This document shows, piece after piece, positions 34,376-44,191 of a stretch of DNA of 64,000 nucleotides. The stretch spans positions 5,149 through 69,148 of the forward strand of contig DASUAL010000109.1 in the NCBI GenBank assembly GCA_035763805.1, read 5' to 3'. The notes below the pieces were generated by a model that ran no database searches, was not told where the DNA came from, and saw only the letters and a program-made list of their open reading frames with translations. The position numbers and the translations under genes are program-made. Numbering within the stretch: the first letter of the stretch is position 1; every line of letters starts with the position of its first letter. Origin of the DNA: DASUAL01 sp035763805. GTDB taxonomy: Bacteria; Gemmatimonadota; Gemmatimonadetes; Gemmatimonadales; GWC2-71-9.

Positions 34376-35013
34376 GCTTCTGCTTTCCCCCTTCTCCCTT
34401 CCCTGGGCTCTGCGAACACGTCCGCCTGAAACGCGAGAACCTCCGCGTCTGGTTCCCGCCACGCTTCGGGGGGGAGTCCCGCCTTGCGGCACGTTGCGGC
34501 GAGGAACGCCTCGGGCCCCCAATGATACTCGGTCGCGACTTGGGGGAGCAGCAGCCCGACGCGGTCGCCCCGGCGCACGATCAGTCCGTCACGGCCCACG
34601 ACGATACGGCGCGGATCCACCGGCGCCGGCCCGAGCGCCGCCGGCCGCGAGAGCACTGAGATCTCGAGCGCGAGGCCCATCATCTCGGCCGAGGTCACGG
34701 GGGCAAACCGAGGGTCGTCCCGAGCGGCGGCGACCGTCATTTCGCGGACCACGTCACCCAGGCGACGGTCGTCCGCGACATGACCGATGCAGCCGCGTAA
34801 CGCCCCGTGTTCGATGATGGTGACGAACGCCCCCCGCTTGACCAGCGCCCCGGGTACGTCGGGAACGGGTGGCAGGGGGTGTCCTGCGAGAAGAGCCTCG
34901 AGCGTGTCGCGCGCGAGTCGCAGCAGGGCGGCCCGGTCCGCCCCGGTGAGCTCAGGATCCTCGATGGTACGGCTCCCCCCGACGGATGGTGTACGCGCGA
35001 TACAACTGCTCAT
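34372..35013 (-). CDS. AMMECR1-domain protein
   Basis: 213 residues. RGAFVTIIEHGALRGCIGHVADDRRLGDVVREMTVAAARDDPRFAPVTSAEMMGLALEISVLSRPAAL with the LRGCIG core, then VATEYHWGPEAFLAATCRKAGLPPEAW, define the AMMECR1 family. Its members often lie with MEMO and radical-SAM genes (AmmeMemoRadiSam); here only this part is present. The ATG at 35013 lies 62 bases inside rlmH, and no other standard start codon precedes the domain. Function unknown. Confidence 0.88.
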   Translation of the reverse strand: MSSCIARTPSVGGSRTIEDPELTGADRAALLRLARDTLEALLAGHPLPPVPDVPGALVKRGAFVTIIEHGALRGCIGHVADDRRLGDVVREMTVAAARDDPRFAPVTSAEMMGLALEISVLSRPAALGPAPVDPRRIVVGRDGLIVRRGDRVGLLLPQVATEYHWGPEAFLAATCRKAGLPPEAWREPDAEVLAFQADVFAEPREGRRGKAEA

Positions 35014-35376
35014 ACAGAATCACGCGCGCCACCTCATGCGGAAATGTCAGCCGGGACAGGCTCCAGATCCGCTCGGCTGTCCGCAGCACCGGCTCGCGCA
35101 GCCCGTCAGCGCCCCCGATCGCAAAGGCGATATCGCGGCCGTCCATCTCCCACCGCGCCGTCCAGTCCGCCAGCTCCTCGGACGTCCACTGCTCACCGTC
35201 TCCCGACAACGCGACGAGGCGCGAGCCCTCGGACATCGCCTCGAGGACTCGCGCCTCGTCCTTCACTTCCCGTTCCTCGACCCGCGTGTAGCGGCGCAAC
35301 CGCTCCAGGTACCCGTCACAGGCCGCGCGGAGCGCCGCGTCCTTCATGCGGCCCACCGCGACGACCCGGTAGCGCA

Positions 35377-35377
<1 letters not shown>
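34952..35377 (-). CDS. rlmH: 23S rRNA (pseudouridine1915-N3)-methyltransferase RlmH
   Basis: A SPOUT methyltransferase of 141 residues acting on helix 69 of 23S rRNA in assembled ribosomes. MRYRVVAVGRMKD at the start, the SAM-knot motif FAIGGADGLREPVL and the C-terminal SLSRLTFPHEVARVILYEQLYRAYTIRRGEPYHRG are typical. The ATG shares one base with the gdhA stop (TGATG). The frame is open far upstream inside gdhA, but that part is not used. Confidence 0.95.
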
Positions 35378-36690
<1,313 letters not shown>

Positions 36691-36713
36691 AACGCTCGAA
36701 TGTCGAATCCGTC

Positions 36714-37739
36714 TCAGGGACGTTCGGCCGCTGCGAGCACGTCGTCCAACGCCCGCTCGAACGCCCGGCCGTTCCGTTCCCACCGGACGGCAAGCCCCGC
36801 GACCAGAGGCTCGGGGGCATCGCCCGGCCACCGTCCGCGGAGCTTTACGGCGTCCTTTTCGGTGACTACAACATAAGCCCCCGCGGCGGCCCGGACGAGG
36901 CGGTCGAGGTCGTCCCCCCCAAAGGGGTGATGATCTTGATAGGCAACGAGTTGCACATTCGCTCCGGCCCCCCGCAGCTGCACGGCGAAGCTCTCAGGAT
37001 CGGCGATGCCGGCGGCGGCGAGAACGCTCCGGCCCGTGAGCACCGCCAGATCGTGCCGCGTGCCGCTGTGCATCCCTTCCACATGGCTCAAGGCAAGGCA
37101 CGCCACGCACACCGGGGTCCCAGCCTGCTGGCCGGCGATCCAGTCGGCGAGGCGGTCTGCGGCGTCCGCGGCGGCACGTTTTCGGGTGACGACGACGACG
37201 TCCGCCCGCTCGAGCGCGTCCCAGCGCTCGCGCCACGGCCCCGCCGGGAGCGTCCAGGGCGAGCCCGTGACGCTCTCGGCGCTCACGACGGCGACGTTCA
37301 GATCGCGCGCCACCGACAGGAGCTGGAACGCGTCATCGAGCACGAGAATGCGGGCGCCCTGCTCGCGCGCGCGGCGCGCACCCGCGAGGCGGTCGGGGTG
37401 CGCCACGACCAGCGCGCCCGGAACGAGCCGCCGGTGCACGAGCGGCTCGTCCGCGCCGTACCCCCGCAGCAGGATCCCGGGCGTGCGACCGCGCGCCGCG
37501 TAGTAGCTGGCGATCCACGCCGCGAGGGGGGTCTTCCCCGTCCCGCCCACCGAGAGATTGCCCACGGCAACCGCCGGCAGGGGCAGGCGGCCGGCGCGCC
37601 GCCAGCCCCGCCGGTACGCCGTCGCGCGCAGCTGCATCGCCCCCCGGTACAGAACCGCGAGCGGGATGAGGGGGACCCGCGCTACGCGAGCCGCCGCGCC
37701 GTCGCTCCACAGCCAGTGCGTCACGCGGGCCGGGCTCAC
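36714..37739 (-). CDS. lpxK: Tetraacyldisaccharide 4'-kinase
   Basis: Phosphorylates the lipid A precursor at the 4' position, at the cytoplasmic face of the inner membrane. It begins at GTG 37739 (GTGA overlap). The P-loop region VAVGNLSVGGTGKTPLAAWIA lies near residue 58. LLRGYGADEPLV, ILVLDDAFQLLSVARDLNVAVV (normally DDGFQH; here DDAFQL) and VVTEKDAVKLRG follow. The change in the DDGFQH box is notable because that box lies near the active site. It has 341 residues, normal length. Confidence 0.92.
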   Translation of the reverse strand: MSPARVTHWLWSDGAAARVARVPLIPLAVLYRGAMQLRATAYRRGWRRAGRLPLPAVAVGNLSVGGTGKTPLAAWIASYYAARGRTPGILLRGYGADEPLVHRRLVPGALVVAHPDRLAGARRAREQGARILVLDDAFQLLSVARDLNVAVVSAESVTGSPWTLPAGPWRERWDALERADVVVVTRKRAAADAADRLADWIAGQQAGTPVCVACLALSHVEGMHSGTRHDLAVLTGRSVLAAAGIADPESFAVQLRGAGANVQLVAYQDHHPFGGDDLDRLVRAAAGAYVVVTEKDAVKLRGRWPGDAPEPLVAGLAVRWERNGRAFERALDDVLAAAERP

Positions 37740-38374
37740 GCCCCGTCCCCGTCCCCGTACGTCACGACCCGGAGCGCGCGCGTGGCGTCGGCGATGGCGC
37801 GGCGCAGGCCGTCTTTCCCCTCCCCGACGTCGAACGGCGGGCTGTACGCGACCTCGACCGTGGCGAACGGCTTCGGGACGCAGAACCGGTCCCACGAGCG
37901 GATCCACCACGCCGACGACGTGCGGGCTCCGGCGGCGATCACGAGCGCGTTGGCGTGCTGCGCCGCGGCGAGCGCCCCGGGCTTCACCAGCTCGGCAGGT
38001 CCGCGCGGGCCATCGGGCGTGAGGGCAACTTCGGCGCCGCCCCGCAGGTAGCGCACCAGCCCGAGCAGCCCCACCTCACCGCCTCGCTTCGTCGAGCCAC
38101 GCACGACCCGGTACCCCCAGCGCCGGGACAGCTCCGCCAAGTAGCTGCCATCGCGGTGTCGGCTGATGAGCAACGCCATACCCTCGCCGCGTCGGCTGTA
38201 GAGCAGCGGCAGGATGCGGCTGTGCCACAACACGTACACGATCGGCCGGTCGCGGTGGCGCGCCGCTTCCACGTGCTCCCAACCGCGGACGCGGTAGCGC
38301 CAGGTGGCGGCGAGCGCACTCAGGAGGCCCGCGCCCGCCGCGGTCGCCAACGGCTCGGCGCGGCGCAGTTTCAC
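37736..38374 (-). CDS. DUF374 lysophospholipid acyltransferase-like protein
   Basis: 212 residues from GTG 38374, overlapping the lpxB stop. YVLWHSRILPLLYSRRGEGMALLISRHRDGSYLAELSRRWGYRVVRGSTKRGGEVGLLGLVRYLRGGAEVALTPDGPRGPAELVKPGALAAAQHANALVIAAG shows the H-x4 acyltransferase motif variant and the TPDGPRGP box of DUF374. The family sits with lpxB, waaA and lpxK in many bacteria. It may add a secondary acyl chain in place of LpxL/LpxM; this is inferred from context. Confidence 0.87.
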   Translation of the reverse strand: MKLRRAEPLATAAGAGLLSALAATWRYRVRGWEHVEAARHRDRPIVYVLWHSRILPLLYSRRGEGMALLISRHRDGSYLAELSRRWGYRVVRGSTKRGGEVGLLGLVRYLRGGAEVALTPDGPRGPAELVKPGALAAAQHANALVIAAGARTSSAWWIRSWDRFCVPKPFATVEVAYSPPFDVGEGKDGLRRAIADATRALRVVTYGDGDGA

Positions 38375-39483
38375 CCCAGGAGCTCGGCGGCGAGCGCGGC
38401 CACACGGTCCGCGGCGCCCGGGGGCCCCAGCCGCTCGCGGACGAGGGCGAGCCCGTCGCGCTGCCGCCGCGTGGCCTGGCTGGCTGGGTCGAGCAGCGGG
38501 AGCACGGCGGCGGCGAGCGCCTGGGGCGTCACCGCGCGCTGCAGCAACTCCGGTGAGATCTCGCGCCCCGCGATCAGGTTGACGAGTCCGACGCGCGGCA
38601 CGCGCAGCAGCCGCATGCCGATGGCGAATGACACCGGATTCAGCCGGTAGGCGATCACCATCGGTAGGTCGGCGAGCGCGGCTTCGAGCGTCGTCGTACC
38701 GGACTTGCACAGCGCGGCGTCTGCTGCAGCGAATACGAGGGCGGGATCGCCAGGGTGGATGCGAATCACGCCGGGCGCGTCGTAGCGCCCCCGCGGCGTC
38801 CCCGCGACGATCACCTGCACGTCCGGCCGCGCGGCCAGCACGCCAGCCGCGGCCTCCCGGAACGCCGGCCACAGCCGCACGACCTCCAGCGCCCGGCTGC
38901 CGGGAAACAGCCCGAGCACCGGGCGCGTCGGGTCGAGCCCGATCTCCCGGCGGGCTTCGGCGCGCGACGGCAGCGGCGGTCGGTCCTTGAGCGGATGCCC
39001 GACGAAGGTCGCGGGAACGCCGCGCTCCCGGAAGAACTCCTCCTCGAACGGGAGGATGACCGCGAGGCGACGGATGGCGGCCAGCTTGCGCACGCGCCCC
39101 ACGCCCCACGCCCACATTTGGGGCGCGATGTAATAGAGCACGGGAATCCCGGCCGCGTGCGCAGCCGCCGCCACCCGCAGGTGGTAGCCGGGATAATCGA
39201 CGAGCACGACGAGGTCGTAGCGCCCGGCGCGGAAGGCTTCGCGCACCCGCTTCAGCAGCCGAACGTGCGCCGGCAGCTTCCACAGCGCCTCGACGAAGCC
39301 CACAACCGACATGCGCTCCATCCGGTCGAGCACGCGGGCGCCCGCGACCTCGAGGCTCGGGCCCCCAAACGCTTCGAACGCAGCCTCGGGGAGGCGGCGC
39401 CGCAGCGCCGTCACCACCGCGGCGGCGTGCGCGTCTCCCGACGGCTCTCCCGCCGACACGTAGATCCGGGGTGCGCGGCTCAC
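38371..39483 (-). CDS. lpxB: Lipid-A-disaccharide synthase
   Basis: Joins UDP-diacylglucosamine and lipid X to the tetra-acylated disaccharide. IYVSAGEPSGDAHAAAVV at the start, SVVGFVEALWKLPAHVRLL, VDYPGYHLRVAAAAHAAGIPVLYYIAPQMWAWGVGRVRKLA, FVGHPL, LFPGSRALEVVRLWP and KSGTTTLEAAL are standard LpxB motifs. It has 370 residues. The GTG start overlaps the oxidoreductase gene stop. Confidence 0.96.
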   Translation of the reverse strand: MSRAPRIYVSAGEPSGDAHAAAVVTALRRRLPEAAFEAFGGPSLEVAGARVLDRMERMSVVGFVEALWKLPAHVRLLKRVREAFRAGRYDLVVLVDYPGYHLRVAAAAHAAGIPVLYYIAPQMWAWGVGRVRKLAAIRRLAVILPFEEEFFRERGVPATFVGHPLKDRPPLPSRAEARREIGLDPTRPVLGLFPGSRALEVVRLWPAFREAAAGVLAARPDVQVIVAGTPRGRYDAPGVIRIHPGDPALVFAAADAALCKSGTTTLEAALADLPMVIAYRLNPVSFAIGMRLLRVPRVGLVNLIAGREISPELLQRAVTPQALAAAVLPLLDPASQATRRQRDGLALVRERLGPPGAADRVAALAAELLG

Positions 39484-40463
39484 GGCCGCGCGGCAGCGAG
39501 CGGCGAGGCCTGGACGGCGTCGGCGACCCGGAAGGCGAGTGCCAGAGCCTGAGCCCCGGCCGCGCCCGACACGACGACTTCTTCTTCTCCCCGCACGGCG
39601 CGGAGGAAGCTCTCGAGCTCCAGCTTGAGCGGCTCCGCCTCTGGCGCCTCCAGCCGCACGTGCGCGACGATCTGTTCGAGCTTCGTGGCGCCGAGACCCT
39701 GCCAGCCGGGCTTCAGCCGGTAGTAGTCGCCCGTCCCCTGCGCGAGGTCGAGGGAGAAATAGCCGGTGGGCTGGAAGACGCGCAGCTTGCGGGTCCGCTC
39801 GCGCGACACGCGGCTCGCCGTGACGTTCGCGATGGCGCCGTTGGCGAACTCGATACGAGCGTTCGCGATGTCGACGTGCGGGGTGAGGATCGGCACGCCG
39901 GTCGCTCGGACGTCCGCGACCTCGGAGCGCACCAGCTCGAGCACGAGGTCGAGGTCGTGGATCATGAGGTCGAGGATCACGGCCACGTCGGTGCCGCGTG
40001 GCTGAAACGGCGCTAGACGGTCGATCTGCAGAAAGCGAGGCTCATCGAGGTAGGGCGCCGCAGCCCGCACCGCTCGGTTGAACCGCTCTACGTGTCCTAC
40101 CTGGAGCACGACACCCTGTTCCGCGGCGGCGCCCACCAGCTGCTCGGCGCCGGCCATGGTGTCGGCGAGCGGCTTTTCGATCAAGGCGTGGAGCCCGCGC
40201 GGCAGCACCGCGAGCCCGACCTCCGCGTGCGCCGGCGTCGGGACCACGACCGACACGGCCTCCACGCGCTCGAGCAGTGCATCGAGCGACGGATGGGCGG
40301 CGGTCTCGAGCTGCTCCGCCACCTCCGCCGCGCGCGCGGGGTTCTTGTCGTAGATACCGGCGAACTCCACGCCCGGCATGCGCCGCAGCAGGCGGGCGTG
40401 GTGGAAGCCGAGGGCTCCGGTGCCGATGACTCCCACCCGCACCGGTCTTTCCGGATCGCTCAC
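39480..40463 (-). CDS. Gfo/Idh/MocA-family oxidoreductase in the lipid A operon
   Basis: 327 residues from GTG 40463, with stop/start overlap on both sides (lpxA and lpxB). The Rossmann start VRVGVIGTGALGFHHARLLRRMPGV is followed by SVVVPTPAHAEVGLAVLPRGLHALIEKPLADTM (the EKP motif) and GHVERFNRAVRAA, with IHDLDLVLELV in the C-terminal domain. GnnA, which oxidises UDP-GlcNAc at C3 to make a 3-amino sugar for amide-linked lipid A, is of this family and lies next to lpxA in some bacteria. No gnnB-like aminotransferase is in the window, so the role is open. Confidence 0.87.
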   Translation of the reverse strand: MSDPERPVRVGVIGTGALGFHHARLLRRMPGVEFAGIYDKNPARAAEVAEQLETAAHPSLDALLERVEAVSVVVPTPAHAEVGLAVLPRGLHALIEKPLADTMAGAEQLVGAAAEQGVVLQVGHVERFNRAVRAAAPYLDEPRFLQIDRLAPFQPRGTDVAVILDLMIHDLDLVLELVRSEVADVRATGVPILTPHVDIANARIEFANGAIANVTASRVSRERTRKLRVFQPTGYFSLDLAQGTGDYYRLKPGWQGLGATKLEQIVAHVRLEAPEAEPLKLELESFLRAVRGEEEVVVSGAAGAQALALAFRVADAVQASPLAAARP

Positions 40464-41227
40464 ACCAGCACCCCGCGCTGGGACCCCTCGATGAACTTGA
40501 GGAAGTTCTCCACCTCGGAGGTGTGCGGGAGCTCTGTCCGCGCTTTCGCGATCCCCTGGCTCACGGTCATGTCCGAATTGAAGAGCAGGCGGTAGGCCCG
40601 TTTGAGCGCCAGCTTGACCTCCGGCGAGAAGCCCGCGCGCTGCAGGCCCACGGAGTTCAGGCCGTACAGGTGCACCGGGTTTCCGACCGCCTTGGTGTAG
40701 GGCGGGACGTCCTGGTTCACGCGGGATCCACCGCCCACGAACGCGAACGTGCCGATCCGCACGAACTGATGAATCGGCACCAACCCCGAGATGACGGCCC
40801 GGTCCTCGATCGTCACGTGGCCGGCCATCTGGACCGCGTTGGCGATGATGACGTCGTTCCCGATGACGCAGTCGTGGGCGACGTGCACGTACGACATCAG
40901 GAAGCAGCGCTGCCCGACCGACGTCTTCCCCGTCGCCGTCGTGCCGCGGTTGACCGTGCAATACTCGCGGATCACGGTCCCGTCGCCGACCTCGACCCAG
41001 GTGTCCTCGCCCCGGTACTTCAGGTCCTGCGGGTCGTTGCCGATCACGGTCCCGTAGCCGACCTTCACGCCCTGGCCCAGCTTGACGTTGCGCTCGAGCA
41101 CCGCATGTGCCGCGATCTGGCAGCGGTCGCCGACGGTGACCCGCGGTCCGATGATCGCGTACGGCCCCACGCTCGCGTCGAGCGCCAGGTGCGCCGTGGG
41201 ATCGACGAGCGCGGTCCGATGGATCAC
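40460..41227 (-). CDS. lpxA: UDP-N-acetylglucosamine acyltransferase
   Basis: First enzyme of lipid A synthesis. 255 residues with a left-handed beta-helix of hexapeptide repeats (TALVDPTAHLALDASVGPYAIIGPRVTVGDRCQI...), the catalytic His segment YVHVAHDCVIGNDV, GHVTIEDRAVISGLVPIHQFVRIG, and the C-terminal helical part (LNSVGLQRAGFSPEVKLALKRAYRLLF). It follows lpxC-fabZ by four-base overlap. Confidence 0.97.
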   Translation of the reverse strand: MIHRTALVDPTAHLALDASVGPYAIIGPRVTVGDRCQIAAHAVLERNVKLGQGVKVGYGTVIGNDPQDLKYRGEDTWVEVGDGTVIREYCTVNRGTTATGKTSVGQRCFLMSYVHVAHDCVIGNDVIIANAVQMAGHVTIEDRAVISGLVPIHQFVRIGTFAFVGGGSRVNQDVPPYTKAVGNPVHLYGLNSVGLQRAGFSPEVKLALKRAYRLLFNSDMTVSQGIAKARTELPHTSEVENFLKFIEGSQRGVLV

Positions 41228-42513
41228 CGGTCCACCACGGTCGCCATCATCTCCGCCTCGGCTACGATCTGCCCGTCCACGTAGCCGACCCCCTTCATCT
41301 TGCAGGTCTTGCCGCGGAACTGAACCATCTCGAGCTCGAAGCGGATCTGGTCCCCGGGCACCACCGGGCGCCGGAACTTGACGTTGTCGAGCGACATGAA
41401 GTAGACGACCTTGTCTTCCACGTTCTGCCCCTCGAAGAAGCTCATCAGGAGCATCCCGCCGACCTGGGCCATCGCCTCGATGATCAGCACGCCCGGCATG
41501 ATCGGATGACCCGGGAAGTGGCCCTGGAAGAATGGCTCGTTGATGGTGACGTTCTTGATCCCCACGATCCGCTGCTGCCCCTCCACCTCGATGATCCGGT
41601 CCACCAGCAGGAACGGGTAGCGGTGCGGCAGCACGTCCATGATGCGGGCGATGTCCATCCGGGGCGTCCCCATGTGCTTGGCCGCGCGGGACAAGGCGTG
41701 GGCGAGCGCGACGTTGCCCCCGTGGCTGGGCCGCGTCGCGACGACATGGGCGCGGATCCGGGCGCCCGTGAGCGCCAGGTCACCGATGATGTCGGCGGCC
41801 TTGTGGCGCACAAACTCATCCGGCCAGCGCAGTTTGCCGCCGTTCGCCAGGCCGCGGTCGTCGAGCAGGATGGCACTGGCCGCGGACGCGCCCTTGATCA
41901 GGCCCTTCGCCTTGAGTGCCTCCACCTCGCTCGCGAACCCGAACGTGCGGGCGGGGGCGAGCTCCCGTGCGAACACCTCCGGAGTCACGGTATAGCTCCC
42001 GGACTGCCGTCCGATCAAGGGATGCGGCCACTCGATCGTCACCGTCAGCCGGAATTCCTTCGCGGGCGCCACGACGTAGCTCGAGTCGCCCTCGGTGACG
42101 GTGAATGGGGCCTGCACGGTGAGCACGACGGGCTCCCCGCCGACGTCGACGGGCTCCGCGCGCTGGAGGGCCTCGAAGTAGGCCTGAAAGCTGCCGTCGA
42201 GGATCGGCGGCTCCGGGCCCGTGAGCTCGACCGTCACGTCGTCGATCTCGTAAGCCGCGATCGCCGCGAGCACGTGCTCCACGGTGTGGATGGTGCTCTT
42301 GCCTTTGCCGATCGCCGTACGGCGCTCGACCGCCTCGACCTCCGTCAGCCGGGCGGGGATCTCGGGCGTCCCGGCGAGATCCATGCGCCGGAACACTATC
42401 CCCTGGCCTGCGGGCGCAGGGAGGAAGCTCGCCCGGGTCTCGGCGCCGGTGTGAAGCCCCGTGCCCGACACCGACGCCTGCTTCCGGATGGAGCGCCTAG
42501 GGATGGGACTCAT
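41224..42513 (-). CDS. lpxC-fabZ: Bifunctional LpxC deacetylase / FabZ dehydratase fusion
   Basis: 429 residues from ATG 42513 (MSPIPRRSIRKQASVSGTGLHTG). Residues 5 to about 280 are LpxC: GTGLHTG, the zinc motif TIHTVEHVLAAIAAYEIDDV, PILDGSF and the second metal region HKAADIIGDLALTG. Residues about 284-429 are FabZ: MDIARIMDVLPHRYPFLLVDRI, the catalytic H in FQGHFPGHPIMPGVLIIEAMAQVGG, and SLDNVKFRRPVVPGDQI. One polypeptide therefore commits to lipid A and supplies hydroxyacyl/enoyl turnover for fatty acids. The same fusion is known in Bacteroidetes and Chlorobi-type bacteria. Confidence 0.96.
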   Translation of the reverse strand: MSPIPRRSIRKQASVSGTGLHTGAETRASFLPAPAGQGIVFRRMDLAGTPEIPARLTEVEAVERRTAIGKGKSTIHTVEHVLAAIAAYEIDDVTVELTGPEPPILDGSFQAYFEALQRAEPVDVGGEPVVLTVQAPFTVTEGDSSYVVAPAKEFRLTVTIEWPHPLIGRQSGSYTVTPEVFARELAPARTFGFASEVEALKAKGLIKGASAASAILLDDRGLANGGKLRWPDEFVRHKAADIIGDLALTGARIRAHVVATRPSHGGNVALAHALSRAAKHMGTPRMDIARIMDVLPHRYPFLLVDRIIEVEGQQRIVGIKNVTINEPFFQGHFPGHPIMPGVLIIEAMAQVGGMLLMSFFEGQNVEDKVVYFMSLDNVKFRRPVVPGDQIRFELEMVQFRGKTCKMKGVGYVDGQIVAEAEMMATVVDR

Positions 42514-43582
42514 CGTCCCGGCGCACCAGCGCCTCGAGGTCGTCCACGATCTTCGCCAGACGATACAGCGCCGCCTGCGCCCGGAAGAACTCGCGATGCT
42601 CCCGGCCGGGGAACCCGGTGATCGTGGCGCCGGGCGCAATGTCCCCGATCACGCCCCCCTGCACCGTCACTCGCGTGCCGCGGCCGATCGTCACGTGGTC
42701 GGCGACGCCGGCCTGGCCGGCCAGGAACACGTCGTCCTCGACGTGGGTGCTCCCGGCGATCCCGGCCTGCCCCGCGATGATGCAGCGGGCCCCGATGCGG
42801 CAGTTGTGCCCGATCTGCACGAGGTTGTCGATCTTCGTCCCCCGACCGATGATGGTGTCGTCCACGCTGCCGCGGTCGATGGTGGTGTTGGCGCCGATCT
42901 CCACGTCGTCCCCGATGATGCAGCGCCCGACTTGCGGGATCTTGCGCGGGAGCTCGCCGCTCCCGCCGGGGACGTAGCCGAATCCGTCGCTCCCGAGCCG
43001 GGCGCCAGCGTGCAGAATGACCCGGTGCCCGATGATCGTGCCGCTGTAGCACACGACGTGGGGATAAAGCTGGACGTCATCGCCCAGCTCGACGCCGTCT
43101 CCCAGCACGCAACCGGCTCCGACGCGAGCGTTCCGGCCCAGCCTCACTCCCCGCCCGAGCACCGCGTACGGCCCGATGGCGACCGGCTCTTGCCACACCG
43201 TGCCCCGTCCGATCACCGCCGTGCGGTGCACGCCCGGCTCCCACGCCGGCTCAGGGTAGAGCACCGGGATCACGGCCAGGAGCGCGATGTGGGGATCGCG
43301 CACCAGCACGCGGCACGCCGGCCCTCCGGACTCGCTCTGTACGAGATCCGACCGACAGAGCACGACGGCCGCTCTAGACCGTTGAAAATACGGAAGATAG
43401 CGCTTGCTGGCAAGAAAGGAGAGGTCGCCCGGGCCGGCGCGGTCGAGCGGCGCGACGCGCGAGACCGTCACGTCCGCGCTCCCCACCAGCTCCCCGTTCG
43501 TCAGCGCGGCGATTTGCCCGGCGCTGAGGCGGCGGGCAGCCTCCCCGCTGCCTCCGCCCCCGGCCTCGCTCCCGACGCTCAC
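42497..43582 (-). CDS. lpxD: UDP-3-O-(3-hydroxyacyl)glucosamine N-acyltransferase
   Basis: 361 residues from GTG 43582. The N-terminal uridine-binding domain (LSAGQIAALTNGELVGSADVTVSRVAPLDRAGPGDLSFLASKRY) is followed by a hexapeptide beta-helix with GARLGSDGFGYVPGGSGELPRKIPQVGRCIIGDDVEIGANTTIDRGSVDDTIIG, including the usual catalytic-His neighbourhood, here with IGHNCRIG later. The C-terminal helix is short. The stop lies inside lpxC-fabZ (17-base overlap). A Gly/Ser-rich start of about 14 residues is unusual but variable. Confidence 0.95.
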   Translation of the reverse strand: MSVGSEAGGGGSGEAARRLSAGQIAALTNGELVGSADVTVSRVAPLDRAGPGDLSFLASKRYLPYFQRSRAAVVLCRSDLVQSESGGPACRVLVRDPHIALLAVIPVLYPEPAWEPGVHRTAVIGRGTVWQEPVAIGPYAVLGRGVRLGRNARVGAGCVLGDGVELGDDVQLYPHVVCYSGTIIGHRVILHAGARLGSDGFGYVPGGSGELPRKIPQVGRCIIGDDVEIGANTTIDRGSVDDTIIGRGTKIDNLVQIGHNCRIGARCIIAGQAGIAGSTHVEDDVFLAGQAGVADHVTIGRGTRVTVQGGVIGDIAPGATITGFPGREHREFFRAQAALYRLAKIVDDLEALVRRDDESHP

Positions 43583-43594
43583 GGGACCGGTCCG

Positions 43595-44131
43595 CTACTG
43601 CGCCTGCTTCAGCCGGTCGAGCACCTTGGTCGTGATGTCGAGGGCCGGGTCGGCTGCCACGATGTTGTTGCCGGGCGCGTCGGCGTCGAAGATGACCGCG
43701 TAGTTGCCTTCGGCGCGCAGCCCTTGGATCACGGCGTTCACGCGCGCCTGGATCGGCTGCAGCAGCTCCTGCTCGCGCTGCTGCGCTCGGCCCTGGAGCT
43801 CGCTGGAGCGCTGTTCGAAGCGCTGTTGCAGCTGCTGCAGCTCACGCTGCTTCGCCTGCTTGGCGGCTGGCGAGAGGGCGATCGACTGCTGGTCGAACGC
43901 GCGGACGGCCGAGTCGAGCTGCTGCTGCAGCTTCTGCACCTCGTCGCGGAACCCCTGCACCTCGCGACTGAAGGTTGATTCCGCCGCCGCATAACCGGGG
44001 GTCTTTTGCAGGATCTGTCGGGAGCTGATGAACCCGATCTTGAGCGAGGGCTGGGCGGCCTGGCCCCAGATCGCCGCAGGCGCTAGGCCCGCGAGGCCGA
44101 GCAACGCCCATACTGTCACTGCACGTCGCAT
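43595..44131 (-). CDS. OmpH/Skp-family periplasmic chaperone
   Basis: 178 residues with a signal peptide (MRRAVTVWALLGLAGLAPAAIWGQA). LKIGFISSRQILQKTPGYAAAESTFSREVQGFRDEVQKLQQQLDSAVRAFDQQ and the long Gln-rich coiled coil are typical of Skp, which holds unfolded outer-membrane proteins. It lies between bamA and lpxD as in E. coli. Confidence 0.93.
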   Translation of the reverse strand: MRRAVTVWALLGLAGLAPAAIWGQAAQPSLKIGFISSRQILQKTPGYAAAESTFSREVQGFRDEVQKLQQQLDSAVRAFDQQSIALSPAAKQAKQRELQQLQQRFEQRSSELQGRAQQREQELLQPIQARVNAVIQGLRAEGNYAVIFDADAPGNNIVAADPALDITTKVLDRLKQAQ

Positions 44132-44191
44132 AACACATCTCCCCGAGAGGTACCGGTATGGACGGCCCCGCGGTGGCCGCGGGAGCCGGGA

